From the NCBI RefSeq assembly GCF_039529295.1, contig NZ_BAAAMN010000049.1, forward strand, positions 1-64,000: a stretch of DNA of 64,000 nt, given 5' to 3'. The notes under the pieces are model-generated. The model did no database searches, was not told where the DNA came from, and saw nothing but the letters and a program-made list of their open reading frames with translations. Position numbers and translations under genes: made by a program. Of the stretch, positions 15,900 through 24,821 are shown piece after piece (position 1 is the stretch's first letter; the number at the start of each line of letters is the position of its first letter). Source of the stretch: Yaniella flava. Lineage in GTDB: Bacteria > Actinomycetota > Actinomycetes > Actinomycetales > Micrococcaceae.

Positions 15900-16649
15900 T
15901 TATGCCTTTGTGCCGCCTGCGGCGATCAGCGACGCGTGTGCTGCCCGTCCTAATGGTACGTGCGTGTTGCAGACGTGGCCACCGGTAGGCATCGTTGACA
16001 GTCTTCGTACATCGACTTCTAGTAAACGCGCAAACAGGTCAGTTTCTTCCTCACAAAATTGGGGAAATTCTGCGGCAAGTTCTTGAATTGGGCAGTGACC
16101 CTGGCATATTTGTGCAGCCCGCAGAGTGGTGACTTTTGCAGCACGGCCGGCACGACGTGTCGTCGCGGCGAATCCAAGATCTGCTAAAACTTTGGTTAAC
16201 GTCTGGATGCGTTCATTCAGGGTTGCCTCTTCACGAACTTGCTCTTTGAAGCGAGTTTCAATCGTACTAAAGTACGTGCGAGCGAAACCCCGCAGTGCTT
16301 CATCTCCCCCGAACTCAAGCAGTGTAGACATGGCTTCGGAAGCAACATCGAGATAGTCATCCCCGAGCTCGACTTGACCCTGTTGTGTGACAACGTACCT
16401 GCGCGACGGCCTGCCCGCGCCACGTTGTGATCCGGATACAACTTTGACTTCGACTAAGCTTTCATCTTCTAAAGCGTCAAGGTGACGTCGCACAGCTGCG
16501 GCTGTTAGATTAAGTTTTTTGCCGATGGTTGCGGCACTGACCGGACCTTGAGACACAACGACGTGCATGACTCTCTGCCGTGTCGTTTGCGGGGACCCCG
16601 AAGCAGAGGTTGACTTGTCGGATGGTGCATCAGCGAAATTAGTAACCAT
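15900..16649 (-). CDS. sufR: SufR-like Fe-S-sensing transcriptional regulator
   Basis: A 249-residue winged-helix regulator. The DNA-binding domain spans residues 25-90 (GPVSAATIGKKLNLTAAAVRRHLDALEDE). The C-terminal region has a run of cysteines suited to ligating a [4Fe-4S] or [2Fe-2S] cluster: CQGHCPIQE near residue 189, FCEEE near 205 and HVCNTH near 233. SufR proteins repress the suf operon when the cluster is occupied and release it under iron or oxidative stress. It sits first in sufR-B-D-C-T. It has a consensus TATAAT box and two dyads in its promoter region, consistent with autoregulation. Confidence 0.88.
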   Translation of the reverse strand: MVTNFADAPSDKSTSASGSPQTTRQRVMHVVVSQGPVSAATIGKKLNLTAAAVRRHLDALEDESLVEVKVVSGSQRGAGRPSRRYVVTQQGQVELGDDYLDVASEAMSTLLEFGGDEALRGFARTYFSTIETRFKEQVREEATLNERIQTLTKVLADLGFAATTRRAGRAAKVTTLRAAQICQGHCPIQELAAEFPQFCEEETDLFARLLEVDVRRLSTMPTGGHVCNTHVPLGRAAHASLIAAGGTKA

Positions 16650-16660
16650 GGTATGTCCTA

Positions 16661-16694
16661 ATTATAGACGAGTTCGTCGATTTGGCCAGCCAAA
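16661..16694 (-). promoter_or_regulatory. sufR promoter with two candidate operator dyads
   Basis: A perfect TATAAT (16661-16666) lies about 11 bases before the ATG. Upstream are two dyads: GACGA-GT-TCGTC (16667-16678), filling the spacer, and TTTGGC-CA-GCCAAA (16681-16694), a perfect 6-bp repeat over the expected -35. Either could be the SufR site. Confidence 0.5.
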
Positions 16695-16841
16695 GGCCTA
16701 TGTTCCTACTCACTGAACCCCCAGTTTTGCTGAAGGCCAACATTGCGTACTCGCGAACATGAACTTCAGACTTTAGATCTGTGGCTAGACTATAGCCCGT
16801 GTCTATGCCCAATTTTGCCCGAGCCTTTTGAGTTGTAGTTC

Positions 16842-17771
16842 ATGCTGTCATTATTGAATGTTCATCGCGATGTCGCGGCGCGTCATGGTCGGTTTCATAT
16901 CCTGAAAGGCATCAGTTTTGATGCGGAGCCCGGTGAAGTCACCGCGTTGTTAGGTCCCAATGGGGCCGGGAAAACGACGACGCTGTCTATCGCACAGGGC
17001 ATTGATAAAGCCACGTCGGGTACGGTTCAGCTGTTAGGGGTTGACCCCTACCGAGCAGGTGCCGACCTTCGCAGTCAGGTCGGCGTCATGCTTCAAGGGG
17101 GCGGTTTGCCGATGGCGGTGACCGGTCAGCGTTTGTTACTCCACCTTCAGCGGCTCTACGAACAACCAGCCGATGTTGAGGACCTCATGGAGCGTTTACA
17201 AATACACGACTTTAAAGACCGGCAAATACGACGATTATCTGGCGGGCAACGTCAACGTCTGGGGCTGGCAGCTGCACTGGTGGGCCGACCGAGGGTTGTA
17301 TTTCTTGATGAGCCCTCAGCTGGATTGGATCCGATATCGCGTTCCATCGTGTTTGACCTCATCGAGGAACTCAAGGCCGCCGGAGTATGCATCATCTTGA
17401 CCACTCACCTACTAGAGGACGCCCAGCGGTTGGCCGATCAGGTGGTCTTGATACGAGATGGTCGCGTCGAAAACTCTGGGACAGTGGAGCAACTTACCGC
17501 AACTGACTTTCGGCCACCGTTTGTCTTCAAACTCTCTGCGCCACTGACCGATCGCCAGCGGGCCGATTTCCCGCAGCATTTGACGCTCGTTGACGAGATG
17601 GGGGCTTCGCGTCCCAATACGTGGCGTGTCAGCGGAATTGAAACCCCGGCGGATTTGCATGCATTAACGTCTTGGTGGGTGCAACACGATCTGATGCCCT
17701 GCGATTTCGGCATGTCCGGTAAGTCTTTGGAAGACGTGTTTTGGGAGTTGACTGCACATGACGAAGCTTAA
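16842..17771 (+). CDS. ABC transporter ATP-binding protein (drug/antimicrobial export type)
   Basis: A 309-residue DrrA/CcmA-type ATPase. Walker A is GPNGAGKTT near residue 38. The signature is LSGGQRQRLGLA near 131, and Walker B is VVFLDEPSAGLD. After residue 215 comes a DrrA-like C-terminal domain of about 90 residues. It overlaps the permease gene by 14 bases, so the two form an exporter. The substrate is not evident; location just before the heme A synthase gene is common in Micrococcales. It is divergent from sufR across 192 bases. Confidence 0.88.
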   Translation: MLSLLNVHRDVAARHGRFHILKGISFDAEPGEVTALLGPNGAGKTTTLSIAQGIDKATSGTVQLLGVDPYRAGADLRSQVGVMLQGGGLPMAVTGQRLLLHLQRLYEQPADVEDLMERLQIHDFKDRQIRRLSGGQRQRLGLAAALVGRPRVVFLDEPSAGLDPISRSIVFDLIEELKAAGVCIILTTHLLEDAQRLADQVVLIRDGRVENSGTVEQLTATDFRPPFVFKLSAPLTDRQRADFPQHLTLVDEMGASRPNTWRVSGIETPADLHALTSWWVQHDLMPCDFGMSGKSLEDVFWELTAHDEA

Positions 17772-18528
17772 CCTGACCCCGGTCGAAAAACCGCACTCTT
17801 CGTCGCTGTTCTCTAAAGTGATGGCGCAGGGCCGCTACGAAACACGCATCACCATGACGAATGGTGAACAGCTTTTGGTCTCGATCATTCTTCCCTTGCT
17901 GGTGTTAGGCGGATTGCACTTCACCGGAATTTTTGACGAGGCGGGCGGGCCAGCAACCATTGATTTCGCGACCCCGGGTGTTTTGGCTCTCGCGGTGTTG
18001 TCTTCAGGACTCACTGGACAAGGTATCGCAACAGGTTTTGACCGGCGTTACGGTGTCCTGCAATATCTGGCTACCACTCCCCTGGGCCCATTCGGGCTTC
18101 TGCTGGGCAAGGTGCTTGCTGTGCTGATGGTACAAGTCACCCAAATAGTGGTCATCGGGGGCGCGGCACTGTTGATGGGCTGGTCTCCCGCGGTATCTGG
18201 TTTGGGTATTGCAATCGTGTTCATCGTGCTGGGTGCGTTGACGTTCACCGGACTCGGGTTACTCATCGCCGGGACCGTTCGACCCGAAGCAACCTTGGCG
18301 CTGACGAACTTACTGTGGGTCATGCTCGGCGCCGTGGGTGGTGTGGTATTCCCCCTAGCAAATTTCACGGGCAGCTTCCTTCTCGACTACTTACCCTCCT
18401 CAGCACTCGGAAACGGACTGAGAACCGCGCTAATATCAGGAACTTTCGACGGCGGAGCCGTTGTCATCTTGGTGCTTTGGGCAGTGATCTTCAGCTTGGG
18501 CACTATACGCTGGTTTAAGTGGCGATAA
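17758..18528 (+). CDS. ABC-2 type transporter permease
   Basis: A 256-residue membrane protein with about six hydrophobic helices typical of ABC-2 permeases: IILPLLVLGGLHF near residue 45, PGVLALAVLSSGLTGQG near 75, and a run of paired helices between 115 and 255. The short motif RRYGVLQYLATTPLG near residue 98 is characteristic of the DrrB-like group. It starts 14 bases inside the ATPase gene, so translation is coupled. The partner ATPase and this subunit should make a homodimeric exporter. Confidence 0.87.
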   Translation: MTKLNLTPVEKPHSSSLFSKVMAQGRYETRITMTNGEQLLVSIILPLLVLGGLHFTGIFDEAGGPATIDFATPGVLALAVLSSGLTGQGIATGFDRRYGVLQYLATTPLGPFGLLLGKVLAVLMVQVTQIVVIGGAALLMGWSPAVSGLGIAIVFIVLGALTFTGLGLLIAGTVRPEATLALTNLLWVMLGAVGGVVFPLANFTGSFLLDYLPSSALGNGLRTALISGTFDGGAVVILVLWAVIFSLGTIRWFKWR

Positions 18529-18546
18529 CAGCATCGCCATTTCAAG

Positions 18547-18564
18547 AGATGCCGGACGGCATCT
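18547..18564 (+). terminator. Hairpin between the ABC exporter and ctaA
   Basis: AGATGCC-GGAC-GGCATCT forms a 7-bp stem 18 bases after the permease stop. There is no T-run behind it, so it may attenuate rather than end transcription into ctaA. Confidence 0.35.
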
Positions 18565-18588
18565 GGAACGAATAAGAGGAATCTTCTC

Positions 18589-19608
18589 ATGACAACTTCA
18601 GGCGACCAGACAACTCGTCGGTGGTCGGATGTTCTAATGCCGCGTACCTTCACCTTATGGACGATGGTGCTCGGCATAGCCTCGGTGATATCTCAGGTCG
18701 GCATCATTGTGACCGGCGGGGCCGTGCGACTGACCGCATCTGGGTTGGGCTGTTCTGAATGGCCACGGTGTACACCAGAATCGTATGTCGCCACTCCAGA
18801 AATGGGAATCAACGGTGCCATCGAGTTTGGGAACCGCCTGTTGACCTTCGTACTTGCGGCAATTGCGGTACTCACCATACTTGCCCTGTGGCGGGTGCGA
18901 AAGACACATCGCAATCTCGTTATCATGTCCATTGTGCTGCTGTTCGGCATCCCGGGACAAGCTGTCATTGGTGGCATCACCGTCTGGACGGATCTGAACC
19001 CATGGATCGTGATGCTGCACTTCCTGCTGTCAGCTGGCATGGTGTCGATTGCTGCTCTGTTAGCCCACCGGATTGGTGCTGAACGTCGAGCTCGGATCAC
19101 CAGAACGCCCGCGGTGAAACTTCAGGACGGTGCATCGACGAAGCTTACGAGCATTTCGGCCGTGGTCGTGTACATTGCCGGCTGGTTCACGTTGATCTTC
19201 GGGACAATCGTCACCGGTTCTGGACCTCACGGTGGAGACCCGAGTGCACCGCGCCACGACTTTGACCCGTTAATTGTGACCCGTTTTCACACGGCTCCTG
19301 TGTATCTCATGACGTTGATGGCACTGATATTGCTCGTCGTAATGTACCGCATCAACACCTCACAGCGTCAACGTCGCGCGGTATGGGGTTTCACCGCGGT
19401 CTTGGTGTTCCAAGCACTGGTCGGCTTCTATCAGCACTTTAACGGCTTGCCCATCGCAGTCGTCCTGCTGCATATGCTCGGAACCGGGCTAGTTGCGTGG
19501 ATGATGACCATCGTCTTAGATGTGTTCAACTCCAAATATGCCACTCGACCAACCGAAACCGAGCTTCCAACCGGCGATGCAGCACCGGAGCAACTCACGA
19601 ACGCTTAA
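18589..19608 (+). CDS. ctaA: Heme A synthase (COX15/CtaA)
   Basis: A 339-residue eight-helix membrane enzyme that oxidises the C8 methyl of heme O to give heme A. The family signature GGAVRLTASGLGCSEWPRC follows helix 1 and contains the two extracytoplasmic cysteines. The second landmark EFGNRLLTF is near residue 85. Heme-ligating histidines appear as MLHFLLSAG near 142, RFHTAPVYL near 230 and LHMLGTG near 298. Start ATG 18589 has AGAGGA eight bases upstream. It converges with a lipoprotein gene and ctaB across an assembly gap. Confidence 0.95.
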   Translation: MTTSGDQTTRRWSDVLMPRTFTLWTMVLGIASVISQVGIIVTGGAVRLTASGLGCSEWPRCTPESYVATPEMGINGAIEFGNRLLTFVLAAIAVLTILALWRVRKTHRNLVIMSIVLLFGIPGQAVIGGITVWTDLNPWIVMLHFLLSAGMVSIAALLAHRIGAERRARITRTPAVKLQDGASTKLTSISAVVVYIAGWFTLIFGTIVTGSGPHGGDPSAPRHDFDPLIVTRFHTAPVYLMTLMALILLVVMYRINTSQRQRRAVWGFTAVLVFQALVGFYQHFNGLPIAVVLLHMLGTGLVAWMMTIVLDVFNSKYATRPTETELPTGDAAPEQLTNA

Positions 19609-19638
19609 CCCGCAGAGTTGGTAACTGACCCAAGTCTC

Positions 19639-19675
19639 NNNNNNNNNNNNNNNNNNNNNNNNNNNNNNNNNNNNN
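19639..19675. other. Run of 37 N (unresolved sequence)
   Basis: An unsequenced or collapsed stretch between the convergent ctaA and lipoprotein genes. Such a place usually holds a strong terminator hairpin, which would explain failure to read it, but nothing can be seen. Confidence 0.95.
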
Positions 19676-19718
19676 CGGGCGGAGCACTTTTGTTGATATG
19701 TTGTGAAGCTTGCGGAGC

Positions 19719-20249
19719 CTAGGAACCTAATCCGTCATTGGTCTCAGCGTCCTCGTCATCAGTGGCGGTCTCGCCTGAGTCGGCAGATTCAAGCTCCTCG
19801 TACCACAAATCAGTAATACGGCCGGTATCATCGATTTGAATGTGCAGATCAATCGGTCCCGCTGTCAGATCCGGGGTGAGCCGAGTGATGCCGTAATTTT
19901 CCTCGGGTTCCTCATAGTTGGAAGGGACATAAGGAAGTGAGGGCCGAAGCTCCGAATTGAGGGTGCCCACGAGTGAATCAACGGGAATCTCGTCACTCAT
20001 CTCGGGAGCAACTTTCGGATACCAATCTTGTTTATTCATGGATCGGGTCGCGTTGATTTCGTCGACCACCCATTGCGATGTACGAGCTGCTTCCGTATCA
20101 GGGAAGTTCACTTCAGCAACGTGGGTCGGTGCCGAACCGCGATCCGGTAAATCATCGGCAGTTTCGGGGTCAGCCACGCAGCCTGTGAAGGCAAGAGCGG
20201 TTGCGGCGACTGCGGTCAGGACTGTGGTGCGTAGTTGTGGTCGTTGCAT
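19719..20249 (-). CDS. Hypothetical secreted lipoprotein
   Basis: A 176-residue protein with a lipoprotein signal: basic start MQRPQLR, hydrophobic stretch TVLTAVAATALAFTG and a lipobox cysteine at residue 24 (FTGC). The mature part is polar with an acidic, low-complexity C-terminus (EESADSGETATDDEDAE). A core of about 100 residues has a beta-rich look (GPIDLHIQIDDTGRITDLWYEELE). No known family is recognised. It starts three bases before the ctaB stop codon, so it is cotranscribed with heme O synthase and probably works at the outer face of the membrane. Confidence 0.75.
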   Translation of the reverse strand: MQRPQLRTTVLTAVAATALAFTGCVADPETADDLPDRGSAPTHVAEVNFPDTEAARTSQWVVDEINATRSMNKQDWYPKVAPEMSDEIPVDSLVGTLNSELRPSLPYVPSNYEEPEENYGITRLTPDLTAGPIDLHIQIDDTGRITDLWYEELESADSGETATDDEDAETNDGLGS

Positions 20250-20251
20250 AG

Positions 20252-21241
20252 TTATGGTGCGGTCACCATATCACCCATGAGCGGGGAACCGACAAAAGGA
20301 TCCACGGCTAGCGCGACAAAGATCAGGGTAAGGTAGGTAATGGAGAGATGGAATACTCGCATCGCTTTTTTGTCAGAAAAGTCCGGACGTTGCGAATCGC
20401 GGTATAAAATGTGTGCCTCATAGATGAACCAACCACCCGAGACTGCAGCGGTTGCCGTGTAGACGATGCCCGCCCAACCCATCGGGATGAGCAGCAATGA
20501 GAAGATCACGGTAGCCCAGGTGTAGAGCACAACTTGGGACGATACACGGCGCGACGTGGCAATCGCACCCAGCATGGGCACGTCGACTTCTTGGTAGTCC
20601 TCTTTGTATTTCAATGACAGTGGCCAGTAATGCGGTGGCGTCCAAAGGAAAATGACGATGAACAGCACCACTGCCGGCCACTCCACGGTGCCACGGACAG
20701 CAGACCATGCGATTAATACAGGGAATGCGCCGGCCAGTCCGCCCCAGATAATGTTCTGCTGGGTGCGTCGTTTGAGGATAAGCGAGTAGATGACCACATA
20801 GAAGAAGATGGCGGCGATACCGAAAGCCGTTGCCAGCCAGTTGGTGCCAAGTGCCAAAATACTGATCGCGGCGACAGCGAGAACCCAAGAAAATATCAGG
20901 GCCTCACGAGGGGTGACTTCACCGGTAACGAGCGGGCGGTTTTTCGTCCGCTCCATATACTGATCGATGTCGCGATCGATGTAGCAGTTAAACGAGCTCG
21001 ACGCACCTGCGGCAAGAGCCCCACCGATCATAGTGGCAAACACTGTCAAAAGGTCAGGCCACCCGCGCTCAGCCAGAATCATGGTTGGTAGCGTGGTCAC
21101 CAACAGCAATTCCATGACACGGGGCTTCGTCAGCGAAACATAGGCTTTCGCCTTGCGACGGAACCCGATTTTATGTCGAGTCGGTTCCGAAGCGGTATTG
21201 GGCGATGTGCCCTGTGCGGCGGACTCTAACGATGTTGACAT
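20252..21241 (-). CDS. ctaB: Protoheme IX farnesyltransferase (heme O synthase)
   Basis: A 329-residue UbiA-superfamily prenyltransferase that adds a farnesyl group to heme B to give heme O, the substrate of CtaA. The first prenyl-diphosphate motif is NCYIDRDIDQYMERTKNRPL near residue 83. The second aspartate-rich region lies near the loop LKYKEDYQEVDVPML around 215. About nine hydrophobic helices are visible. ATG 21241 is preferred over the TTG one codon upstream, with GAGAG five bases before it. The adjacent tkt gene is divergent, as in many actinobacteria. Confidence 0.95.
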   Translation of the reverse strand: MSTSLESAAQGTSPNTASEPTRHKIGFRRKAKAYVSLTKPRVMELLLVTTLPTMILAERGWPDLLTVFATMIGGALAAGASSSFNCYIDRDIDQYMERTKNRPLVTGEVTPREALIFSWVLAVAAISILALGTNWLATAFGIAAIFFYVVIYSLILKRRTQQNIIWGGLAGAFPVLIAWSAVRGTVEWPAVVLFIVIFLWTPPHYWPLSLKYKEDYQEVDVPMLGAIATSRRVSSQVVLYTWATVIFSLLLIPMGWAGIVYTATAAVSGGWFIYEAHILYRDSQRPDFSDKKAMRVFHLSITYLTLIFVALAVDPFVGSPLMGDMVTAP

Positions 21242-21445
21242 CAATACTCTCGTGCTCTATGTAACAAGTAAGTAAACCTTTGGCTACCGAGACATGTCGG
21301 CACCCTCATCTAGTGTAGCTGGTGTATACCGCCCTGCGTGCAAATCTTGCCGCGTAGAAGGTTTTGCCCGGTAAGCTTAGACTGAGCTTTTGCAACAACC
21401 TCAGTGAATACTTCAGAACACCGCAACCTGTCAGGAAGGCAATTC

Positions 21446-23593
21446 GTGGTCCCCTCCGCTACACATCCATCAGATTCGACTTCTGCCCTCAATCGCCACC
21501 TTCCAGCCCGAGAGTATGTCTACTCTGATCAAGATCAACGCGCGGTGGATACCCTGCGGGTCCTTGCTGCCGATGCAGTCGAAAAAGTGGGTTCCGGTCA
21601 CCCCGGTACGGCCTTCTCACTGTCGCCAGCGGCTTGGCAGCTGTTCCAAAATGTCATGCACTTCGACCCGAAAGACCAGCACTGGCAGGGTCGTGATCGG
21701 TTCGTGCTCTCCCCCGGCCATACATCGTTGACGTTGTACTTGCAGTTGTTTGCTGCCGGTGCAGGCATTGAAATGGAAGACCTGAAGGCCCTACGTACTT
21801 GGGGGTCCAAAACCCCGGGGCACCCGGAATATGGGGACACCGATCACGTCGAGATCACCACCGGCCCATTGGGACAAGGGCTCGCGTCGGCCGTAGGTTT
21901 TGCATACGACCAGCGGCGCATTCGCGGTCTCATGGACCCGGAAGCCGCGCCGGGCACGTCCCCCTTCGATCACCATGTGTTCGTGATCGCATCAGACGGA
22001 GACCTTCAAGAGGGCGTGACCGCCGAGGCGTCCTCGCTTGCTGGCACCCAAGAGCTGGGTAACCTGATTGTGATCTGGGACGACAACAAGATTTCCATCG
22101 AAGACGACACCGATATTGCCTTCACTGAGAATGTCGATAAGCGCTATGAAGCCTATGGTTGGCACGTGCAGCGTATTGACTGGCTGCAAACTGGCGACTA
22201 CGTCGAAGACACCAAAGCCCTGTACGAGGCCATTGCCAATGCCAAACAGGAAACAGATAAGCCATCGCTCATTTCGCTGCGCACTATCATCGGCTGGCCG
22301 TCACCGAAAAAGCAGAACACCGGTGGCATCCACGGTGCGAAGCTTGGCACCGAAGAACTTTCCGGGCTCAAAGAAGTGCTGGGTTTTGATCCCGAACAGC
22401 ACTTTGTGATGGATGACGAACTCCTCGCCCATGCACGCACGGTTGGTGAACGTTCCGCACAATATCGTCAAACTTGGGATGCGGCCTACCAATCTTGGCG
22501 CAGTCATAACCCCGAACGTGCCAAACTCTATGACCGATTGGTCGCCGGTGGGCTGCCTGAAAACTTTGCAGATGCGTTTCCGCGTTTTGAATCCACCGAT
22601 GGCAACATGGCCACGCGTGCTGCTTCCGGAAAAGTGCTCAGTGCTCTGGCGGATGTCATGCCAGAACTCTGGGGTGGTTCGGCCGACCTCGCAGGTTCCA
22701 ATAACACCACTATGGCCGGTGAACCATCGTTCTTGCCGGTGGATCGTCAAACGCAGTCGTGGTCGGGGCACCCATATGGCCGTACTTTGCACTTCGGGAT
22801 TCGCGAACACGCCTCCGGATCGATCGTCAACGGCATCACGCTTGGCGGTCTGACGCGTGGTTATGCCGGCACGTTCCTAATTTTCTCGGACTACATGCGT
22901 CCTGCTGTCCGGCTGGCGGCGCTCATGGGTGTGCCGTCTATCTTTGTATGGACCCACGACTCGATCGGTCTGGGCGAAGACGGTCCAACGCACCAACCAG
23001 TGGAACATCTGGCTGCTTTGCGTGCCATTCCGAATCTCGATGTGGTGCGTCCGGCCGATGCCAACGAAGTCTCGGTGGCGTGGCAGACGATCCTGTCGCA
23101 ACGTCAGCGCCCAACCGGCATGATTCTGTCTCGTCAGGGTCTGCCGATCTTTGACCGTGATCAAGAGGCATTTCGTTCAGCTGAAGGTGTGGCTCGCGGC
23201 GCCTACGTCCTGGCCGAGGCGACGAATGACTCGGGAGAAACGACACCCGACGTCGTGTTGATCGGTACGGGCTCCGAAGTCCAGCTAGCGGTCGCAGCCC
23301 GGCAAACTCTTCAGGGTCAAGGGATCGCCACGCGCGTCGTGTCAGCACCGTCATTGGAATGGTTTGATGCCCAAGATGAGGCCTACCGCAGCGACGTGTT
23401 GCCCAAGGATGTGCTCACCGTGTCTATCGAAGCCGGTGTGGAACAGGGGTGGCAGAAATACACGAGCGGTCAAGGTCATTCCGTGTCGTTGGAACACTTC
23501 GGTGCGTCCGCCGACTACCAGACGCTGTTCACGAAATTTGGCATTACGGCCGAAGCACTCGTGACCAAAGTCCAAAGCCTTTACAACGCCTAA
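21446..23593 (+). CDS. tkt: Transketolase
   Basis: A 715-residue thiamine diphosphate enzyme of the non-oxidative pentose phosphate pathway. The N-terminal ThDP-binding part has KVGSGHPGTAFSLSPA near residue 44 and DGDLQEGVTAEASSLAG near 175. The pyrimidine-binding and C-terminal domains follow, with FGIREHASGSIVNG near 450 and HDSIGLGEDGPTHQPVEHL near 505. GTG 21446 has GGAAGG at 21434-21439, six bases before it, and is chosen over the GTG at 21404. It is immediately followed by tal and divergent from ctaB. Confidence 0.95.
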   Translation: MVPSATHPSDSTSALNRHLPAREYVYSDQDQRAVDTLRVLAADAVEKVGSGHPGTAFSLSPAAWQLFQNVMHFDPKDQHWQGRDRFVLSPGHTSLTLYLQLFAAGAGIEMEDLKALRTWGSKTPGHPEYGDTDHVEITTGPLGQGLASAVGFAYDQRRIRGLMDPEAAPGTSPFDHHVFVIASDGDLQEGVTAEASSLAGTQELGNLIVIWDDNKISIEDDTDIAFTENVDKRYEAYGWHVQRIDWLQTGDYVEDTKALYEAIANAKQETDKPSLISLRTIIGWPSPKKQNTGGIHGAKLGTEELSGLKEVLGFDPEQHFVMDDELLAHARTVGERSAQYRQTWDAAYQSWRSHNPERAKLYDRLVAGGLPENFADAFPRFESTDGNMATRAASGKVLSALADVMPELWGGSADLAGSNNTTMAGEPSFLPVDRQTQSWSGHPYGRTLHFGIREHASGSIVNGITLGGLTRGYAGTFLIFSDYMRPAVRLAALMGVPSIFVWTHDSIGLGEDGPTHQPVEHLAALRAIPNLDVVRPADANEVSVAWQTILSQRQRPTGMILSRQGLPIFDRDQEAFRSAEGVARGAYVLAEATNDSGETTPDVVLIGTGSEVQLAVAARQTLQGQGIATRVVSAPSLEWFDAQDEAYRSDVLPKDVLTVSIEAGVEQGWQKYTSGQGHSVSLEHFGASADYQTLFTKFGITAEALVTKVQSLYNA

Positions 23594-23602
23594 GGATTGA
23601 CC

Positions 23603-24721
23603 GTGACCCAAAATCAATACACCCAAGCACTCGAGACCGCAGGTGTGTCGCTGTGGCTAGACGACCTGTCTCGCGATCGTATTAACTCTGGTGACTTGCA
23701 GCATCTGATCGATACCAAAACGATTACTGGCGTCACCACCAACCCAGCGATTTTCGGCAAAGCGCTCACCAGTGGTGACGCATACACTGCACAGCTGGCA
23801 AATTTAGCTACTGCCGGCGCTGACGCTCAAACGGCAGTGGTCGAAATGACGACCGACGATGTGCGGGCCGCCTGCGACGTACTTGCACCCGTGTATGCGG
23901 CGACCAATGGCTACGACGGTCGGGTGTCGATCGAGGTCGACCCCCGTCTAGCCTGGGACACAGACTCGACCGTGACTCAGGCTCTCGAGCTAGCCCAGAA
24001 GGTCGGTCGTGAGAATGTGATGGTCAAGATCCCGGGAACCAGAGAAGGCCTACCAGCCATCTCTCGAGTCCTGGCGGAGGGTGTTAGTGTCAACGTCACA
24101 CTCATCTTCTCGCTCTCCCGCTACCGTGAAGTCGTCAACGCCTGGCTTACTGGCCTTGAGGGCGCCCGGAGTAACGGTCATGACCTATCGAAGATCCACT
24201 CCGTCGCGAGCTTTTTTGTCTCCCGCGTAGACACTGAAATTGATGCACAGCTGGAGCGGTTGGAGTTACCGTCCCAGCAGGTATTGCAGTTGCGCGGTCG
24301 CGCTGGCATCGCCAATGCCCGGCTGGCGTACCGCATCTTCGAACAGTTCCAGGACACCGAACGGTGGCGACTATTGGCATCAGCGGGAGCTCGCCTGCAG
24401 CGCCCGCTGTGGGCATCGACCGGCACCAAGAACCCGGAATACTCGGATGTTCGCTACGTCAACGGACTGGTTGCAGAATATACGGTCAACACCTTGCCAG
24501 AAGAGACCCTGAATGCCGTTGCCGACCACGGTGAAATCACTGATAGTCGTATTCCGGATAACTACGCCATGGATGATGATCATCTGGATGATCTTGCCAG
24601 AGCCGGTATCGACTATAACCAAGTGGTCGCGACACTCGAGACTGAAGGATTGCAGAAGTTTGTGGATGCTTGGAATGAGCTGCTAGAGAAGATCCAAGAA
24701 CAGCTCAACGCCCACAACTAG
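23603..24721 (+). CDS. tal: Transaldolase
   Basis: A 372-residue class I aldolase of the pentose phosphate pathway, long-form (actinobacterial) type. The Schiff-base lysine is in ENVMVKIPGTREGL near residue 141. VTTNPAIFGKAL near 45, VNVTLIFSLSRY near 163 and SVASFFVSRVDTEID near 200 are the other barrel motifs. GTG 23603, six bases after AAGGA, is preferred over TTG 23597, which touches that ribosome site. Only 9 bases separate it from tkt. The downstream zwf-opcA-pgl genes usual for this operon in actinobacteria are absent. Confidence 0.94.
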   Translation: MTQNQYTQALETAGVSLWLDDLSRDRINSGDLQHLIDTKTITGVTTNPAIFGKALTSGDAYTAQLANLATAGADAQTAVVEMTTDDVRAACDVLAPVYAATNGYDGRVSIEVDPRLAWDTDSTVTQALELAQKVGRENVMVKIPGTREGLPAISRVLAEGVSVNVTLIFSLSRYREVVNAWLTGLEGARSNGHDLSKIHSVASFFVSRVDTEIDAQLERLELPSQQVLQLRGRAGIANARLAYRIFEQFQDTERWRLLASAGARLQRPLWASTGTKNPEYSDVRYVNGLVAEYTVNTLPEETLNAVADHGEITDSRIPDNYAMDDDHLDDLARAGIDYNQVVATLETEGLQKFVDAWNELLEKIQEQLNAHN

Positions 24722-24760
24722 TCTGTGACGCCATGTTGAAATGGTGGGCAAACGTTAAAC

Positions 24761-24797
24761 GGTCGGGCCGCCGCATCAAAGATGCAGCGGCCCGACC
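24761..24797. terminator. Strong hairpin between convergent tal and the rpf-like gene
   Basis: 17-base arms (GGTCGGGCCGCCGCATC paired with its complement, one mismatch) close on a 3-base loop AAA. It serves both converging transcripts. Confidence 0.8.
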
Positions 24798-24821
24798 GAC
24801 TACGTTAAAGCAATTGCTACT

